From: Argentina anserina
Lineage: Eukaryota > Streptophyta > Magnoliopsida > Rosales > Rosaceae
Length of the DNA: 64,000 nt
Reading direction: 5' to 3'
Assembly: GCF_933775445.1 (NCBI RefSeq)
Contig: NC_065875.1
Location: 20,645,555-20,709,554 of the forward strand
This document shows positions 1 through 12,480 of the stretch, in pieces. A program made the translations under genes and the position numbers. The first letter of the stretch is position 1. Every line of letters begins with the position of its first letter. The notes beneath the pieces were generated by a model. The model was not told the DNA's origin and searched no databases. It worked only from the letters and a program-made list of their open reading frames with translations.

Positions 1-1099
1 CTACTTTCTAATAAGTATGGATTAAGGTAAGGACAGTAGCAATTATGTTTAAGGGATTCATAAGCAATTAAGGGTTGGTGTTGATGTTGTTGTTGCGTGT
101 CAGGTATTGAACTTGTCCGAGGACAGCAACAATAAGAGGCTAAATTGAATGGAAATGAGGACATGGTAAGGGCCTTGGTGATCTTGGCATTTTACGATGT
201 AAATTGGGATTTGTTTGTGAATCATCAATGATCATAGCATGTTGTAAGAAATGGGAAATGTTTGATTATATAGCTTGTTTTGGTTTATGATCCCTTGAGC
301 TACGGTTGATATTAGGGCTTTGAAGGAGTGGGTGAATTGTTAATGCCTACAATGTTTCCAGTTCAATGAAATGTAATTATAGAATGTGTTGGAGAACTAA
401 ACGTGATTAAGGTGACCTATTTCATATTACAAGTTGAAATGTTCAACCGATTTTAATGAGTTGTTGTGAACGAAACTAAAAGATTAAATGTAGTTGTCGT
501 AGCTTCATCATATCCCAAATGAATTTAAGAATGAAAGTGGAATGTTGAATAGTGTGAGTTTCTTGTTAAAGTTGGTAAAGTAAAGTGAGTTATCAAGTTT
601 AAGTATGACAATTTCCTATATGGTTAAAGTATAAAGACATTTGGATTAATTAAGAAATAATAACATGATATTGAGCAAGAATTAATGGTAAATATTATGG
701 TAATTTCGCAGTAAGTGATCATTTTTAAAGAAAGAAAGACCATTGTCATAGGTCAAGTTCATTATAATTGTTTAAAGATTGAGAATGGTTGTTTTATCTT
801 TAAATCAGTTAATTATCGAGATAAGTGTTTGAGAGTCGGGATCAAACTAGTATGACTGTCCATAGTAAATATGAATGAGTAATTTAGTTTTTTTATTGAG
901 AAATGGAAATCAGTAATTAGAACCATTTGTTGTTCTGTTTGGAAAGAAGTGAGTACGATTGGGTGCCCTTAGTAACTTGGGCATACTTTGTATAATCGTG
1001 GAATTCATCAAAAGCATGATTATCTTTGATTGGTAAATTCTTGGAATAGACGATTTATTATTCATTGTGAATGTTTAAACATAGCAACAATTTATTAAT
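1..1099. other. AT-rich stretch without recognisable gene
   Basis: No open frame longer than about 60 codons and no conserved protein motif is visible. The stretch is AT-rich and looks like old decayed repeat. Its right edge, TTAAT at 1095-1099, is the target site of the copia element that follows. The sequence resumes at 7569, so 1-1099 and 7569 onward were contiguous before that insertion. Confidence 0.5.
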
Positions 1100-1283
1100 T
1101 GTTTCAGGATGAAATAATTGTGTATTATTGAATGATATGGGGGCCTATATATAGGCATTACAAAACCACAATCTCGTAGGATTCAGAGTCCTAATCTATT
1201 ACGGAGATGCTAATCTATCTCTTAACATGAAACCTATTAGGCTAAGACACACACAAGGGTAGAATATTAATTCTCCCGGAACA
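1100..1283 (-). repeat. 3' LTR of the copia element (184 bp)
   Basis: It starts TGTTTCAGG and ends CCGGAACA on the plus strand, so it has TG..CA termini on both strands. It is the same length as 7385-7568 with 9 substitutions between them. A third relative is the solo LTR at 15858-16074. Confidence 0.93.
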
Positions 1284-1293
1284 CTCCCCCTTG
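1284..1293 (-). other. Polypurine tract of the copia element
   Basis: On the minus strand CAAGGGGGAG lies immediately before the 3' LTR. This is the position and composition expected for the plus-strand DNA primer, and it fixes the orientation of the element. Confidence 0.8.
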
Positions 1294-2439
1294 TGTCGCA
1301 TGCCTAGGTTGCATGGTGCATATATCGTTGCCTCGGTAAAAACCTTGCAAAGCAAAATAAAAACCTCTTGGGTAAAAAAAAAAGCTTGATCGAAGGGAAA
1401 AAGAGCATAACGTACCATCTACATTGATAGCATCATGTGAGGTAAACTCCCCCTGAAGTCTACGAAATATCTCCCCCTGATTAATGCCATAATCATGGAG
1501 TACAAAGACCAATATATACAACGTTCATTACATGCTTCTCAAACGTAGTCTTGGGCTAATGATTAATAATTAATCTAGCTACACATCCTTAGATCATTCA
1601 TGCTATACTTAGCCAAACTTAGATCTTAGGAAACAAGATTGCATAACAACTCAAAACAAGAGTTTGTAATGAAAATCAGATTCTCGGGTAGAATAACTTT
1701 CACTCACTTAAACGGCCATAACTTCTTCGTCAAAATAGGTATCAGTGAACTGTAAAATGTTCTGGAAAGTAAACACCCGTGGCTTTCCAATGACATAAAG
1801 CTCACAACCTAATCCAATCGGAGCAGTTCACAATGCTCTGTCGAAGTTGACTGACTTGCAAATTTCCGGACAGAACTGTCCTACTTTGCTAAAATGGCCA
1901 TAACTAACTCATTATGATAGCTATGAACAAATGGTTAGTGTCCCTGGAAAGTAGACACATAGGCCTTTCCAACGGTACCAATTTCACCATATTTCATCAA
2001 GCGAGCTGTATTGTAGGTTTCGTTGAAGTTGACCTACAAAACTGGACAGATTTTGATTTGTCACATTCAACGTGTCTTTCGCAAAAAGAATGGGGGAATG
2101 GACAAATGAATGACTGATTTTGGTCCGAAGCAGAACCGTACGTATCCTTTACGCTACCAGTGTCGACTGCTACACCAAGGCATACGTTGATGTTGCTGGA
2201 GCTGCTGGCGGCGTTGGTGTGGATAGGATTTGTGTTGGTTGACTAAGTGTAGAACTAAACCCATGTCAAAGAGCAATGCAAGTCCAACGATAATGCATAG
2301 GCGCAGAGTTAATCACGTCATAGTGAAAGCAATAATGTCCCAACAACACTTACATATATGAACGTATAGCTCATTGAATCTCTTCATCATCTATACTTAG
2401 ACGGAATAGAGAATCAAGAATCAGCTTTCATATGAACAC

Positions 2440-2790
2440 ATATGGGTATGAGTTCTTGCAATCGATTGTACTACGTTCTCTCGAACGTCGCAATCTGAAT
2501 ACATAAGCTCTCCGTGGTCTGGAGGCATTTAAAGTCCCTCAGGCACTCTCATATCTGCGTCAAGATCCATTTATAGATATTCTATGACCACTATCATATG
2601 CTACAAATCAGTTTTCATGGACACTACTACTGATCAAGTAGCGGAAAACAATTATGTCCATAACGAGAGAATATAACTCATCATAGTCAATACTAGGATA
2701 ATGAGACAATCTTTGCGCCATAAGTCCTGCATATATCGCATGACTTCATCTTTCTTATTACACGTACAAATAACGACCAACATAACAAGT
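2440..2790 (-). pseudogene. Copia reverse transcriptase remnant
   Basis: Reading the minus strand across one frameshift gives RNKKDEVMRY, then AGLMAQRLSHYPSIDYDELY and SLVMD. This matches the start of the copia RT domain (family pattern R-x-E-x-x-RYKARLVAxGFxQxxGxDYxET[YF]SPV). Further along, DLDADMRVPEG matches the family segment LDxxIYMxQPEGF. Several in-frame stops and frameshifts interrupt it. No YVDD active-site motif could be read with confidence. It belongs to the pol gene of the surrounding element. Confidence 0.8.
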
Positions 2791-5229
2791 CTAGTGTAGC
2801 ATGTATTGATTCTTTCCACTTCGCTCAAGTTGCTCATCGTTGATACTTTACAACGGAATAAGAGCATAAGCGAATACATCATCAATCATGGGAGATCAAT
2901 CCATTAAACACACGCGCGCGCTGTAGACGATCAATTTGTGAGAATTCTATTCTTCTCTAACATCAACAAAAGGAGTCTGTAGCGTCCCATAGAAACTTAG
3001 TTGATACACATGTTTAGAGAATATCTCTTGATGATGGGCAAAATACTTGTCCTACGCACTTCGCTTCTTTCTGGTTTTGATTCCAGAGAATAATGGTCAC
3101 CCCCTCATCTAGGTAGGAGCCAAGACCGAAGCTATGACCCTTATTAGTCTATCTTTGCGTTTGCCACCCTTGTTTTATGGTGCAATACCACGGGCGCCGA
3201 CAACACCACAGCGTACGATGGTGCCATCGCCGGCTTCCTTCCCACTGTCAGGGATGGTGCCAACAGTGCTAGGACCAGGTCATATGAAATTCTATGATAT
3301 TCTGAGAGTTCCAACCTTACGGCACATCACAGCATTTATGTGCGATCTTGTCACTTTCGCAATATCGGTAAAGTCATTGAGCATCGAATCTTTGACTTTT
3401 TGGAGGTAGATAATGCGTTGCACATTTGCTCACTTTGAGTAGTGCGAGATCTTAATGAGACATAGTACCACACCACGTCAATTCCTGGCGTTAAAACCGG
3501 AATGGGAGCATTCCATATCTCCCCCTAACGACGGGAAATATGTCTCATCAAAGTGACCGTCTGCTAAAATCGCAGGATAGAGATCAACGGTTGTAGATTG
3601 GAAATAGCGGACAAGTGTTGGTAATTCATAAATCATGACCAACTAGAATACTTAATCGTTTCAAGTAGACCCATTGAGATAATTACAATAGAGGCTTATA
3701 AACAACTTTAACCAAATAGGCGTTTAATGAAAAGAACGTTGGGATCGTATCCAGTAACCATCAGGTACGCACTAAACGCTTGGCAAGTTGTGGGACTAAA
3801 ACGAAAAAGTGTCGCTGCATGCAACATCATTACATATCCCCATACAAAAATCGGCAGGTTAGTACCCATAACCAAGTCCGAGCTCTGCTAGATCGTACAG
3901 TGAATGAACATGAGGAATAATATGTTCAACGACGATTCCAGTAGACATGCAAAATGAAATCATCAAAAATTGTGGAGGTGAACTCTCCAACAGTATCCAA
4001 TCAAATAGATTTGAGAGGATGGGAAGGGTAGTGAGCCTTTAGTATGATGATCATAGCTAAAAAAACTTAGCAAATGCAGCATTTCATGTGGAAAGCAAAG
4101 CAACGTGTGACCAACGCGTTGATGCTTTTAACCTATACCATAAAAATACCGAAAAATGTTCGCATTCGGTTGGATAGGGTCTACTAATGTCACCTTAAAT
4201 ACTTTGTAAGAATTGAATGTTCTCGGTTGGAGCCTTAGCAAATAATGACTTCCTTAAAATCTAGCAAAAGAACAAGCTTTGCAAAATGAGCGATGAACAT
4301 CAGAGATTGTCATGGAGGCATTAAAAAACACGGGACGCATCACAAGCTCATGTGAAGGAGGGGATGCCGCCACCGAAGGCCTGAATGCCATGGAGCCACC
4401 GAGAGGGGCAGGCTCGGCCTCACCGTGTGGAGCACGGGTGAGGTGATCCTCCAATCGCTTCGTGAACATGAAAAATAGATGATCATGTGAATTTCAAAGA
4501 ACTCGAATCATCATATCTCGTTCAAAATGACCAAAAAATGATCATGTCAAAACCGAGGAGACAGCAAAACCGAACTCATGACTCAAAGAATCTTGAGTTA
4601 CATAAAGCTACTGTTGCAGGCAAGCAAAGCTACGTCCACAGGCTAACAAAGCTACTGTCTAAGCTTGAAAAAGCTATTGTCAATGAAATCTGACAGATTT
4701 ATTCCTCTCCATTCTTAACACAAATATCAAGATGAAAATTCATCATTGGCATATATGGCCTATAAAACTTAGCAAGGCACAAAGATATAGAACACAATCT
4801 CCGCACGAGATCCGTAAAATAACTGCCTGCGCCGTAGGACAGTGTGGGCGGTTACGCAATTAGCAAGACACTTGATTTCACGGCGGGACATTCTCAAAAT
4901 GAAGATTAAGAGAGTGAACGACGCGGTGAACTTCACTAGACAATACGCCGTAGGATATTGTAAGAGGGGGGATTGAAACAAATGTGCAATCCCATCGAGT
5001 GTATCACATGGGAATAGAACTACATTCTTCAACTTAAGAGTTGGAAAAACATGGTATTGGAGCAGTTGAATACCAAACCATTTGGGTGGTAAAAACAATC
5101 CAATTGGTGCGGGTGGTCACCAATAATAATAAAATCGTTTGAGCTATGAAACGACTTAGAGAAAACTGGAAAATTAACCGGAAAATCATGTCAAAATAAC
5201 TCAAAACGGGTAAAATTTGGACTAAGAAA

Positions 5230-5490
5230 ACGTGGCAGCAAGGACTGCTGAAATATGCCGGAAAAATGACGAGAAACGACGAAACAATTGTCAGAAAAAC
5301 TCGCCGGAAGCCAGCGGCACCGATTGCCAGAAATCCGGCTGGGGGCGACCGAAGCTGGCCGGTATGGAGGTCCGACAGGGAACGCCGCAGGAACCGGATG
5401 GCGGTGCCGGAAACGCCGGCAAATGGCCGGAAAGCGGCGAATACGCCGGAAAATGTTTCCGGAAACACCGGAACAGTAACCGGGGAAAAC
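5230..5490. other. CCGG-dense GC-rich block inside the copia element
   Basis: The block is rich in GCCGGAAA- and CGCCGG-like words and strongly contrasts with the AT-rich flanks. Overlapping open frames occur on both strands because the composition lacks stops. None resembles a known protein. It may be a low-complexity part of the old gag or leader region. Confidence 0.5.
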
Positions 5491-6899
5491 GACGTCAATT
5501 TTGACGTTCCGAGGTCCGTTTTCCAAATTTTAAGGTTCAAAATCACAATGTAGTGCTATTAGGGTCCCATGTAACCCAAAAGCGGCCAATTTAAAAACCA
5601 CGTGAGTTGCAAACGTTGACCATGCATGCTAAGCCAAGGCAAATAAAATACTTACGAGTCCATCTTGTAAACAAGAAATACGAGAAATTTTATAGAATAT
5701 GTCAATATTTAATACAACACAACCAAACTTCCAATTCTAATATACGACTTAAGCTAAAGTCGAGCAAGAAACATGGTAATGCCAACGTCATACTTGAAAA
5801 ATAGTAAGCAGAAAACATAGTCAAAATAAATTGACTAATCAAAAGTCCGTAGCAACCAAATCTTGCATATCGGATCGGGCGGAGCCTTAGCCTGAGGCTC
5901 CAAAATGTGCTTACTTGAGAATGGAAGAATGTTACATTTCCATCTCCAAAATTCCCTTAAGAAATAGATACAGGTGCCAAAAATGGCATGCGTTTCTTGG
6001 ATGTGGAGTATGCATCAAGGTCAATTTTGATAATACAACGTCATAGACGTTCATTAAATCACTTGAAGTGTGTTCCATAGAATTAGTTTTTTTTTTGGAT
6101 CTTTTGTCAACAAATAGATTGCTTCAAAGTAATGAATTTCAACTCAAATAAATGAGTACGTAGACCTTGGGATTATCGTTTATAGACATGAGTTTAAAAA
6201 AACTCAAACATTCAAATAACAGCCGCGATGGCGATGCATGCATAAGAAACGAGGGTTCTATAAGTTTCGAATAATCAAAACTATTCAAGTATGTAACCGG
6301 AATTAGAAGGGTTGTGATGTAGGTCACAAAATAATCGATGCATATCGGCAATAATCATGATCGCACCCAAAACAGCGGTGTACTCAGACAACCACACGAA
6401 ATCGATTTCTTCCCTTTAAATAATAACGTGACTCTCCCAAGACCGTCACACGAAAACCGTCGACCAAGAGGGGAATCATATCCCTCTTTGGTCTCATCGG
6501 TGTTATAAGAAAGCCGAAAAAGAGACATGAAGAAGGCTAATAGCGCCCGATAATTTATATATATATATGTTCAAAAGCAGCAACTTTAAGAAAAACATAC
6601 TTGTTGGTCTGCCAAATAGACCGCATATAATTAAATTATTCTGCAAATCGATTGTCATGTATGAAGTTGCTTGATGAATTCCTTTTCGATCTTCGTCCGA
6701 TGACATAAAGATCTTGGGAGGATACGATCGAAATCGTATGTAGATGACAAAAGTATCGTCCATCTCGGCATGAATGTCATCACCATAGTACGACGAGCAA
6801 TGATTTTACCTATACGAGCACGTGAAATATCGTTAGAAATAAAAACGTCCCAATGAATATTTAAATAATGAAATAGGAAAAAGGAAAAGAAAATATAGT

Positions 6900-7384
6900 A
6901 TGAAACCCAAAGGGCTATTGTGCTCGGCAGGCCATAGGCCCAAAAGGGTAGACAAGACGGGGGTAGCTTCTCTTGAGCGAAGAGTTTGCTTGTGCATTTG
7001 GCGTTTCAATCCTTTGATGCGGGGTCTTGCGGGGCAAAAAGATGTTTTTCCGGAACGAATGCGGAAGAGATCCTACGGGGCTGCGGAAGCTGCGTGCAGG
7101 GGCTGCGGGGGCTGCATGCAAGGGCAGCAGGGGGGTCGCAGGGGCTGCATGGCAGAATCTGTGTGCGGGGCTGCAGGGGTGCGTGCAGGGGTGTTGCAGG
7201 GGCAGCGTGCGGGGCTGCGGGCGTAGCAGCGGGGGGGGGGGGAGGGGCTGCAGCGACGACGAGCAGGGGATTCGCCGACGAGAAGATGCCGGAGGCCGGA
7301 GACGACGGCGGCCGGCGGTGGAGAAGAGAAAAAATTTCTAGGGCTCTAAAAGTTCAGGGTTTTAGGCCAAAGTGCGTGATAACG
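6900..7384 (-). other. GC-rich leader next to the copia 5' LTR
   Basis: On the minus strand this follows the 5' LTR and contains CT-rich and CCG-rich sequence, then many GCAGCCCC/CTGCAGCCC repeats (plus strand 7070-7250). Just inside the LTR the strand reads GTTATCACGCAC, which may be a primer-binding site with weak similarity to initiator-tRNA-type sites. Open frames here on both strands are compositional and I do not call them genes. Confidence 0.55.
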
Positions 7385-7568
7385 TGTTTCAGGATGAAAT
7401 AATTGTGTATTATGGAATGCTATGGGGGCCTATATATAGGCATTACAAAACCACAATCCCGTAGGATTCGGAGTCCTAATCTATTACGGAGATGCTAATC
7501 TATCTCCTAACAGGAAACCTATTAGGCTAAAACACACGCAAGGGTAGAATAGTAATTCTCCCGGAACA
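7385..7568 (-). repeat. 5' LTR of the copia element (184 bp)
   Basis: It is a direct repeat of 1100-1283 with TG..CA ends, followed on the plus strand by the target duplication TTAAT (7569-7573). The palindrome-like TATATATAGG near 7431-7440 could contribute a TATA element on the minus strand. Confidence 0.93.
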
Positions 7569-8113
7569 TTAATGACATTTATGCCGGACTAAAGACTCTA
7601 GTTACCGAGAAATAGAAGTTTCGTCACCCTCGGAATACGTGAGGAATATATTCGGGCTTCGTCAGGCTTAGTAAGTTATGTATATCTCAAAAAGCAAATA
7701 AGGTTTTCAGTGCTTTAATGAGTTCTTATTATTCGATCAATCATCCTTTAAGTTTTATTGAGCTTTCTCATAAATACAATAATCATATTTATAAGGAAAT
7801 TTTATAGATATAAATGTTATAAGAATTTTACGTTACGAGATAGTTATCATTAAAGGAGAGAAAATAGATTTTGTTTTAATATTATGTTGGTTATTTATTT
7901 TTTCTCAACCAAACCCTAGTAACTCGACATTTCATTAGAATCAACGAGGCTTATGCAAGCCTTATCAACTCGACTATTCCATTGGAATCAATAAGGAATA
8001 GGCAATATATTCAGAGGAAAAAAAATATTACTGTTCTAATTACCTTACGAGTACCCGACCCCAACAGTACAGCAATATAGTGACCCAGATTCTCCTGTTA
8101 CGTGCACATATAC
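7569..8113. other. Continuation of the copia target region, no gene seen
   Basis: AT-rich sequence that was joined to 1-1099 before the copia insertion. No open frame or motif was recognised. Confidence 0.5.
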
Positions 8114-10193
8114 TGACACGTCCCGCCCCAAAATATACCCTAATATCGAGGCAGATCATGCAGGGACCACTGGGTCAAAGGATATATGCTAAAAATTTCG
8201 GCATAGTCTCTCCTCAAAGTAACCAACCCAACCTGCACAAAAAGATGCTTCTAATATCTCAAATTCAACCCAAATACCTGGAGCCACAATGCTCCCCAAC
8301 ATTTCCAACTCCACAGCCACAATTCATAAATGTAATTCAAAATGCATGAAGAAGTAGGCAATATTCGTTATAGGCTATAAAATGTAACCGTCTTATACCG
8401 CAACCGCCCAACCCACTAAGACGATGGGGTCAATAACAACCATACAATATTCTATAAACACCGAACCGTATAATTTTATATTTAAAATAACGTCCATTCG
8501 GGAAGTAAATACAAGACCACACGACACTCGGCTAGTCACCAGTTCTCTCTTTTATAAACCTCTATCGGGAGTCGACTAGGACATCCCCTCTCTTCTAGCG
8601 ACTCAGTAACATCCACACAGCTTCCTATTCATCCCCTCTCTTCTGATTTTGTACTCATTGTATTGCCGGTTCATCCCTTATCTCTCGGTTATGCAATCTG
8701 AGAGACCACTAGTTCATCCTATATCTCCTAGTATCTTCATAATTTGTCGGTTCATCTCCTCTCTTTTGGTTTAATACACTCACCTCAAAGTATCCATCAC
8801 AAGCCCCATAACATAACCCCGAGTCTCACTTGTAAACCAATATACAACCACCTTTCCGAACGTAATATAAAACAACCACCATGCCAGAACTGACAAAATA
8901 AACCATAACATCTCATTCATGAACACAGATAAACTAACCGCTATCTAATCTAAAACAATAGTGGCTGCACCCAAACCTCAGTCGAACTGCCTACGTACTC
9001 TTTTGAAAATGAATCAAGCCACTCGTAGTTCAGCTTCCGAAAATCTCATTCCCGAATATTTATCATCATCCCAAGTATGGCATCAAAATATCATATCGTG
9101 AAATTCAGAATCCCTGTTCCTATGCCTATGGATTCTAATAGAATGACCGAGTTGATAAGGCTTAATGAAGAACAAGCAAATTACCAACAAATCGCTCTAG
9201 TCAATTAATATCACAACCCTACCATGAGTATGCAACCTAACTCCAGAACCAACATAAATATTCAACATCATACCTACCATCAGTCGATACAAACACATAG
9301 CAACCAACATTAAATGAACTCAATGCTTATGGTAATAACACATTATTTCAACCAACGATAATCTAATTCCACAACTTCATACGATAACCAAATTCAACAA
9401 TTGAGACATCAATAAGTTCATATTGACGTATGTTACTCGATGGAGTGACTTTATGCCCAAAAAATGACAGCACGCCCCACCCTAGGCGCGGCCGCAGTGG
9501 TGTGGGCCCCACGCGCCACCATCTCCAATCACTTCGAATCGACTCGACTCCAACATGAAAGTTATAGATCACACAAAAATATACATTTTCATACCTCCCT
9601 GAAGTCCAGTTCGGTCGGGCAGTAGCCGGAAAACGGTTAAGATGGTGATGGTGTCTTGAATCGTGAAACTCGATCTTGCAGCTCGATTCGATCTTCTAGG
9701 TACTTAAAATTGAAACCAGAGGGAGGGAAATAAAGGGGTGAAAGTGGTCCCGAGCTCTTGGGGTAGCCGGAGACGCGGTGTCGGCGACAACCGTTACAAC
9801 TCCATACACAGTGGTCGGCTCGGCTGGGGGCCTAGCTTAAACGAAAAGCGACGTCGTTCTAGCTATTTTAATAGGTTGCCGCGCCGTGGCGTCGCCGGAA
9901 GGCGGAGATCGCCGGGAGAGAAGATCTGACTGGGTTTTTGGGTGAACAGTACCCGCCCCAAAAATTTCTCAATTTTCTCTCCCTTTCTCTTTAATTCCCC
10001 TATTTTTACTATTCTATAAAAATGCCCTTAAGCGTTCCGCGTGTCTACAAACTCGTATCAACGAGTTCAACATCTTTTGTGAAGTAAGTTTTCCCGAAAA
10101 ACTTACTCATCGCAAAGTCAACTCTTATAGTCGCTCCATTTAGTATGACTCTCAACATGAAAAAAAAAAAGTGAAAAAATTCGGGTCGTTATA
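8114..10193 (-). repeat. Long LTR (about 2.08 kb) of the same family as 33608-35658
   Basis: On the minus strand it opens TATAACGACCCGAATTTT, where the family consensus start is TGTAAY..CCGA. It shares with the other copies the block around GTTGATACGAGTTTGTAGAC (here near 10040-10065), a splice-site-like GGTATG after a GC-rich leader (near 9590) and a GTGGGGCCCAC segment (near 9505). The far end reads GGGGCGGGACGTGTCA. Length is close to the 2051-bp solo LTR at 33608. No matching 5-bp duplication is visible at the proposed edges, so it may be part of a larger broken element or the edge may be a few bases off. Confidence 0.65.
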
Positions 10194-10870
10194 GGTGTAC
10201 AGGTGTATCGGCGAACGCAAGTGCATGACCAGTTACCCTCGCTCTACCTGATGCTTACAGGTGTATGACCAGCTATCCCTCACCCCTGCTTTGCTTATGT
10301 TGAGTACGAACTCAACATAAGTGCACGACCAGTAGTCCGCCACACTCAGTCATTTTAGGTGCATGACCAGTTTAGTTTCGGGTACAAGTTTGGTAAAACA
10401 TTTCATATTTTTCAGAGATCCAGTTTTTTAGGAAGTATTACATATATCTTCAGCATCATCCTCCATAAGAGATTTCTATATCATATATTTACTATGAGTG
10501 TACCATGTATTACAGTTCTTCAAGACTTGAAGTATTTCACCTGTTTTATATATTTGTGATTCATTTCTTAGGTAAGGTTTCAGAAATTGTATGCAAAACA
10601 GTTTGTGAAAGAGAAATGTTTTAAAGAAATCAAGATTTATGAGGAATAGTTTTACTATTAATGTTTTTTCCTTTCACTGAGTTTACATCACGTTTTCTTG
10701 AGGCTCTTTGGTTTTTCTATTTTTCCCAAGTTAGGGTTGCTGAGGTCGGTGCAGTACTCATCCAGCGTGCTTGTAGGTTGCTTAATTGAGTTATAGATTA
10801 TTTAATGTTGCATTGTGATTTTGATGAAGGGATAGCAGATATATTGTATTCTTTATGTGTATCCCTTGAA
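10194..10870. repeat. LTR-like stretch with repeated GTGCATGACCAGT motif
   Basis: The word GTGCATGACCAGT or a near variant occurs near 10221, 10261, 10320 and 10358, about 40-60 bp apart. Downstream, TTGCTGAGGTCGGTGCAGTACTC (first 20 bases considered) looks like LTR 3' material. No coding potential was seen. Probably a fragment of another LTR retrotransposon. Confidence 0.4.
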
Positions 10871-10879
10871 ATGTGCTCC

Positions 10880-11174
10880 AATTTCTCTCACACTCGGATG
10901 AGCTTGTGGTTGCATTGAAAAATCAAAATGACATAGTCTCCTTAAAAAAAATCACCGAAAAAAAAGTAACCGAAAAAAAAATCAACAAAAAAAGTCACCG
11001 AAAAAAAAAGGTTCACCGAAAAAAAAATTCCACCAAAAAACAAAAAGTCCACCGAAATATCGGGTCAAACCGATATATCGCATGTTGACCCGATATTTTG
11101 AGTTGACCGATATATTGAGGCGATATGGCATTTATCCTATCGGCTTCTAAATATCACCGATATTTAGAACACTG
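10880..11174. repeat. MITE end with CCGATAT repeats and A-rich run
   Basis: An A-rich series of CACCGAAAAAAA units (10940-11060) runs into repeated CCGATAT words and ends GATATTTAGAACACT (about 11160-11174). The same terminus appears inverted at 14524 as AGTGTTCTAAATATC, so these are ends of one MITE family. The left edge is not resolved. Confidence 0.45.
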
Positions 11175-11920
11175 GTCCTAAGGGGGACCCATTACCAAGA
11201 TGCAAATGCAAAAAATTGTTTACATATTTGAAATCACCTAATTTTTGTCATTGATCGTGCGTAGTCACAACGAGGAGACCCATTTAGAAGAGCCTCAGTC
11301 AATGGGGTTTTATTATGTCAAAACGCCTCTTTTTTTGTTAACCGTAGGTACGGATAGTCAAATCATGTTCAAAACGGATGAAATTTTTACAGGGTTCCTA
11401 AATATATATATCGATTACATCTACTGGTGTCGATCGACAATATTTCGAAACTAGAATTTATTTGTGACTTTTTTTTAGAATGTTTTTTAATAATTCTTTT
11501 ATTTTTTTCAAACCCTTAAATTAGAGTATTATGTTTTTTGTTTCTAATACATGCCTACAAAGCACGCCTTGTAAAAGCCCGCAAGGCCCGGCCCGCAAAA
11601 GCCCGCAAGACCCGCTTTAGGTGAGCGGGTTTGGATTTTCATATTTGTGAAAATACCCGGCCCGTCCCGTCACTTATTTAAATTTACTAAGATCCGGCAT
11701 GTTGACGAGCCCTAGGTTGCACCATTTAAACCCATGTCCCACTGAATGTGGAAAAATTGAGTAAGGTTACTAAATTTAATGTGGATAACTTGATCAAAAG
11801 GATACAGGTTAGTAATGTTTACATTATTATTGTTTAAATTTGTTCTATTAGATATTTTGTTTGACATTAAACTATTTTGGCAGAACAAGTCACTGTAACA
11901 CAGTATTTTATAATTTGTGT
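11175..11920. other. Intergenic, with GCCCGGCCCG-rich MITE remnant at about 11575-11712
   Basis: The segment near 11575-11712 has repeated AAGCCCGCAAG and GGCCCGGCCC words typical of terminal parts of plant hAT MITEs. No partner terminus or target duplication was found. The rest is AT-rich with nothing recognisable. Confidence 0.35.
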
Positions 11921-12480
11921 TATTAGTTAAAGATTTGAGAAATTTTTAACAATGGAGGACGCAATGGAAAACAAACACGAAGATGTCAAGAATCGGGAAG
12001 AATGAGAGTTTCTTTGCGGGCATTTTTCTAGTGAAAAGTTTCAAGTATAATATTGTTTATTTCTTTATTATTTTTTACTAGAAATATCTTTATGTCATAT
12101 GATTTTTCTTTTCATTTGAATTTTAGAATAACTATTTTATTTGCCACAATAATTTCATATTTGTTCCGAAAAGAATGGGTTAATAGGTCAAAGTTGATAC
12201 ATTATCACAAAGTCATTCATGTCTCACCAAGAGTAAATTGTAAAATTTTTATAAATGTTGTTAATAAATATGTACATGTTAAAATAATTTGTTTGAATGT
12301 AACTGGGAGTAAAAGCAAAGTGGTGAGTAATATATTAATGACTTGCATAAAATTATGTGTTATTTTTTTTATTGAGAAGTTACACATCGTATATAACTCT
12401 CAATATTTTTTATTTCTACTTTTCTAGAATGAAATTATACATATACGAAATGAGACGACTCAACTTAATGGGACTCGACA

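Larger units (their letters stand above)
1100..7568 (-). mobile_element. Ty1-copia LTR retrotransposon, degenerate, 6469 bp
   Basis: Two direct LTRs of 184 bp (1100-1283 and 7385-7568) bound the element. The 5-bp target duplication TTAAT is present at both edges (1095-1099 and 7569-7573). Orientation is minus: the LTR reads TGTTCCGGGAG...CCTGAAACA and is preceded on that strand by the polypurine tract CAAGGGGGAG. The internal region holds the decayed start of a copia reverse transcriptase around 2440-2790 and a GC-rich leader next to the 5' LTR. No gag-pol frame is open, so it cannot be autonomous. The two LTRs differ at 9 of 184 positions by my count, which points to an old insertion. Confidence 0.93.

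Noticed and set aside
5034..5553. Overlapping open frames on both strands, up to 170 codons
   Set aside because: They arise from a GC-rich, stop-poor block. No frame has family motifs and they overlap in several phases on opposite strands.
6900..7402. Gly/Arg/Ala-rich frames of 104-138 codons
   Set aside because: They translate GCAGGGGCTG-type repeats in the leader of a retrotransposon. Low complexity and no initiation context.
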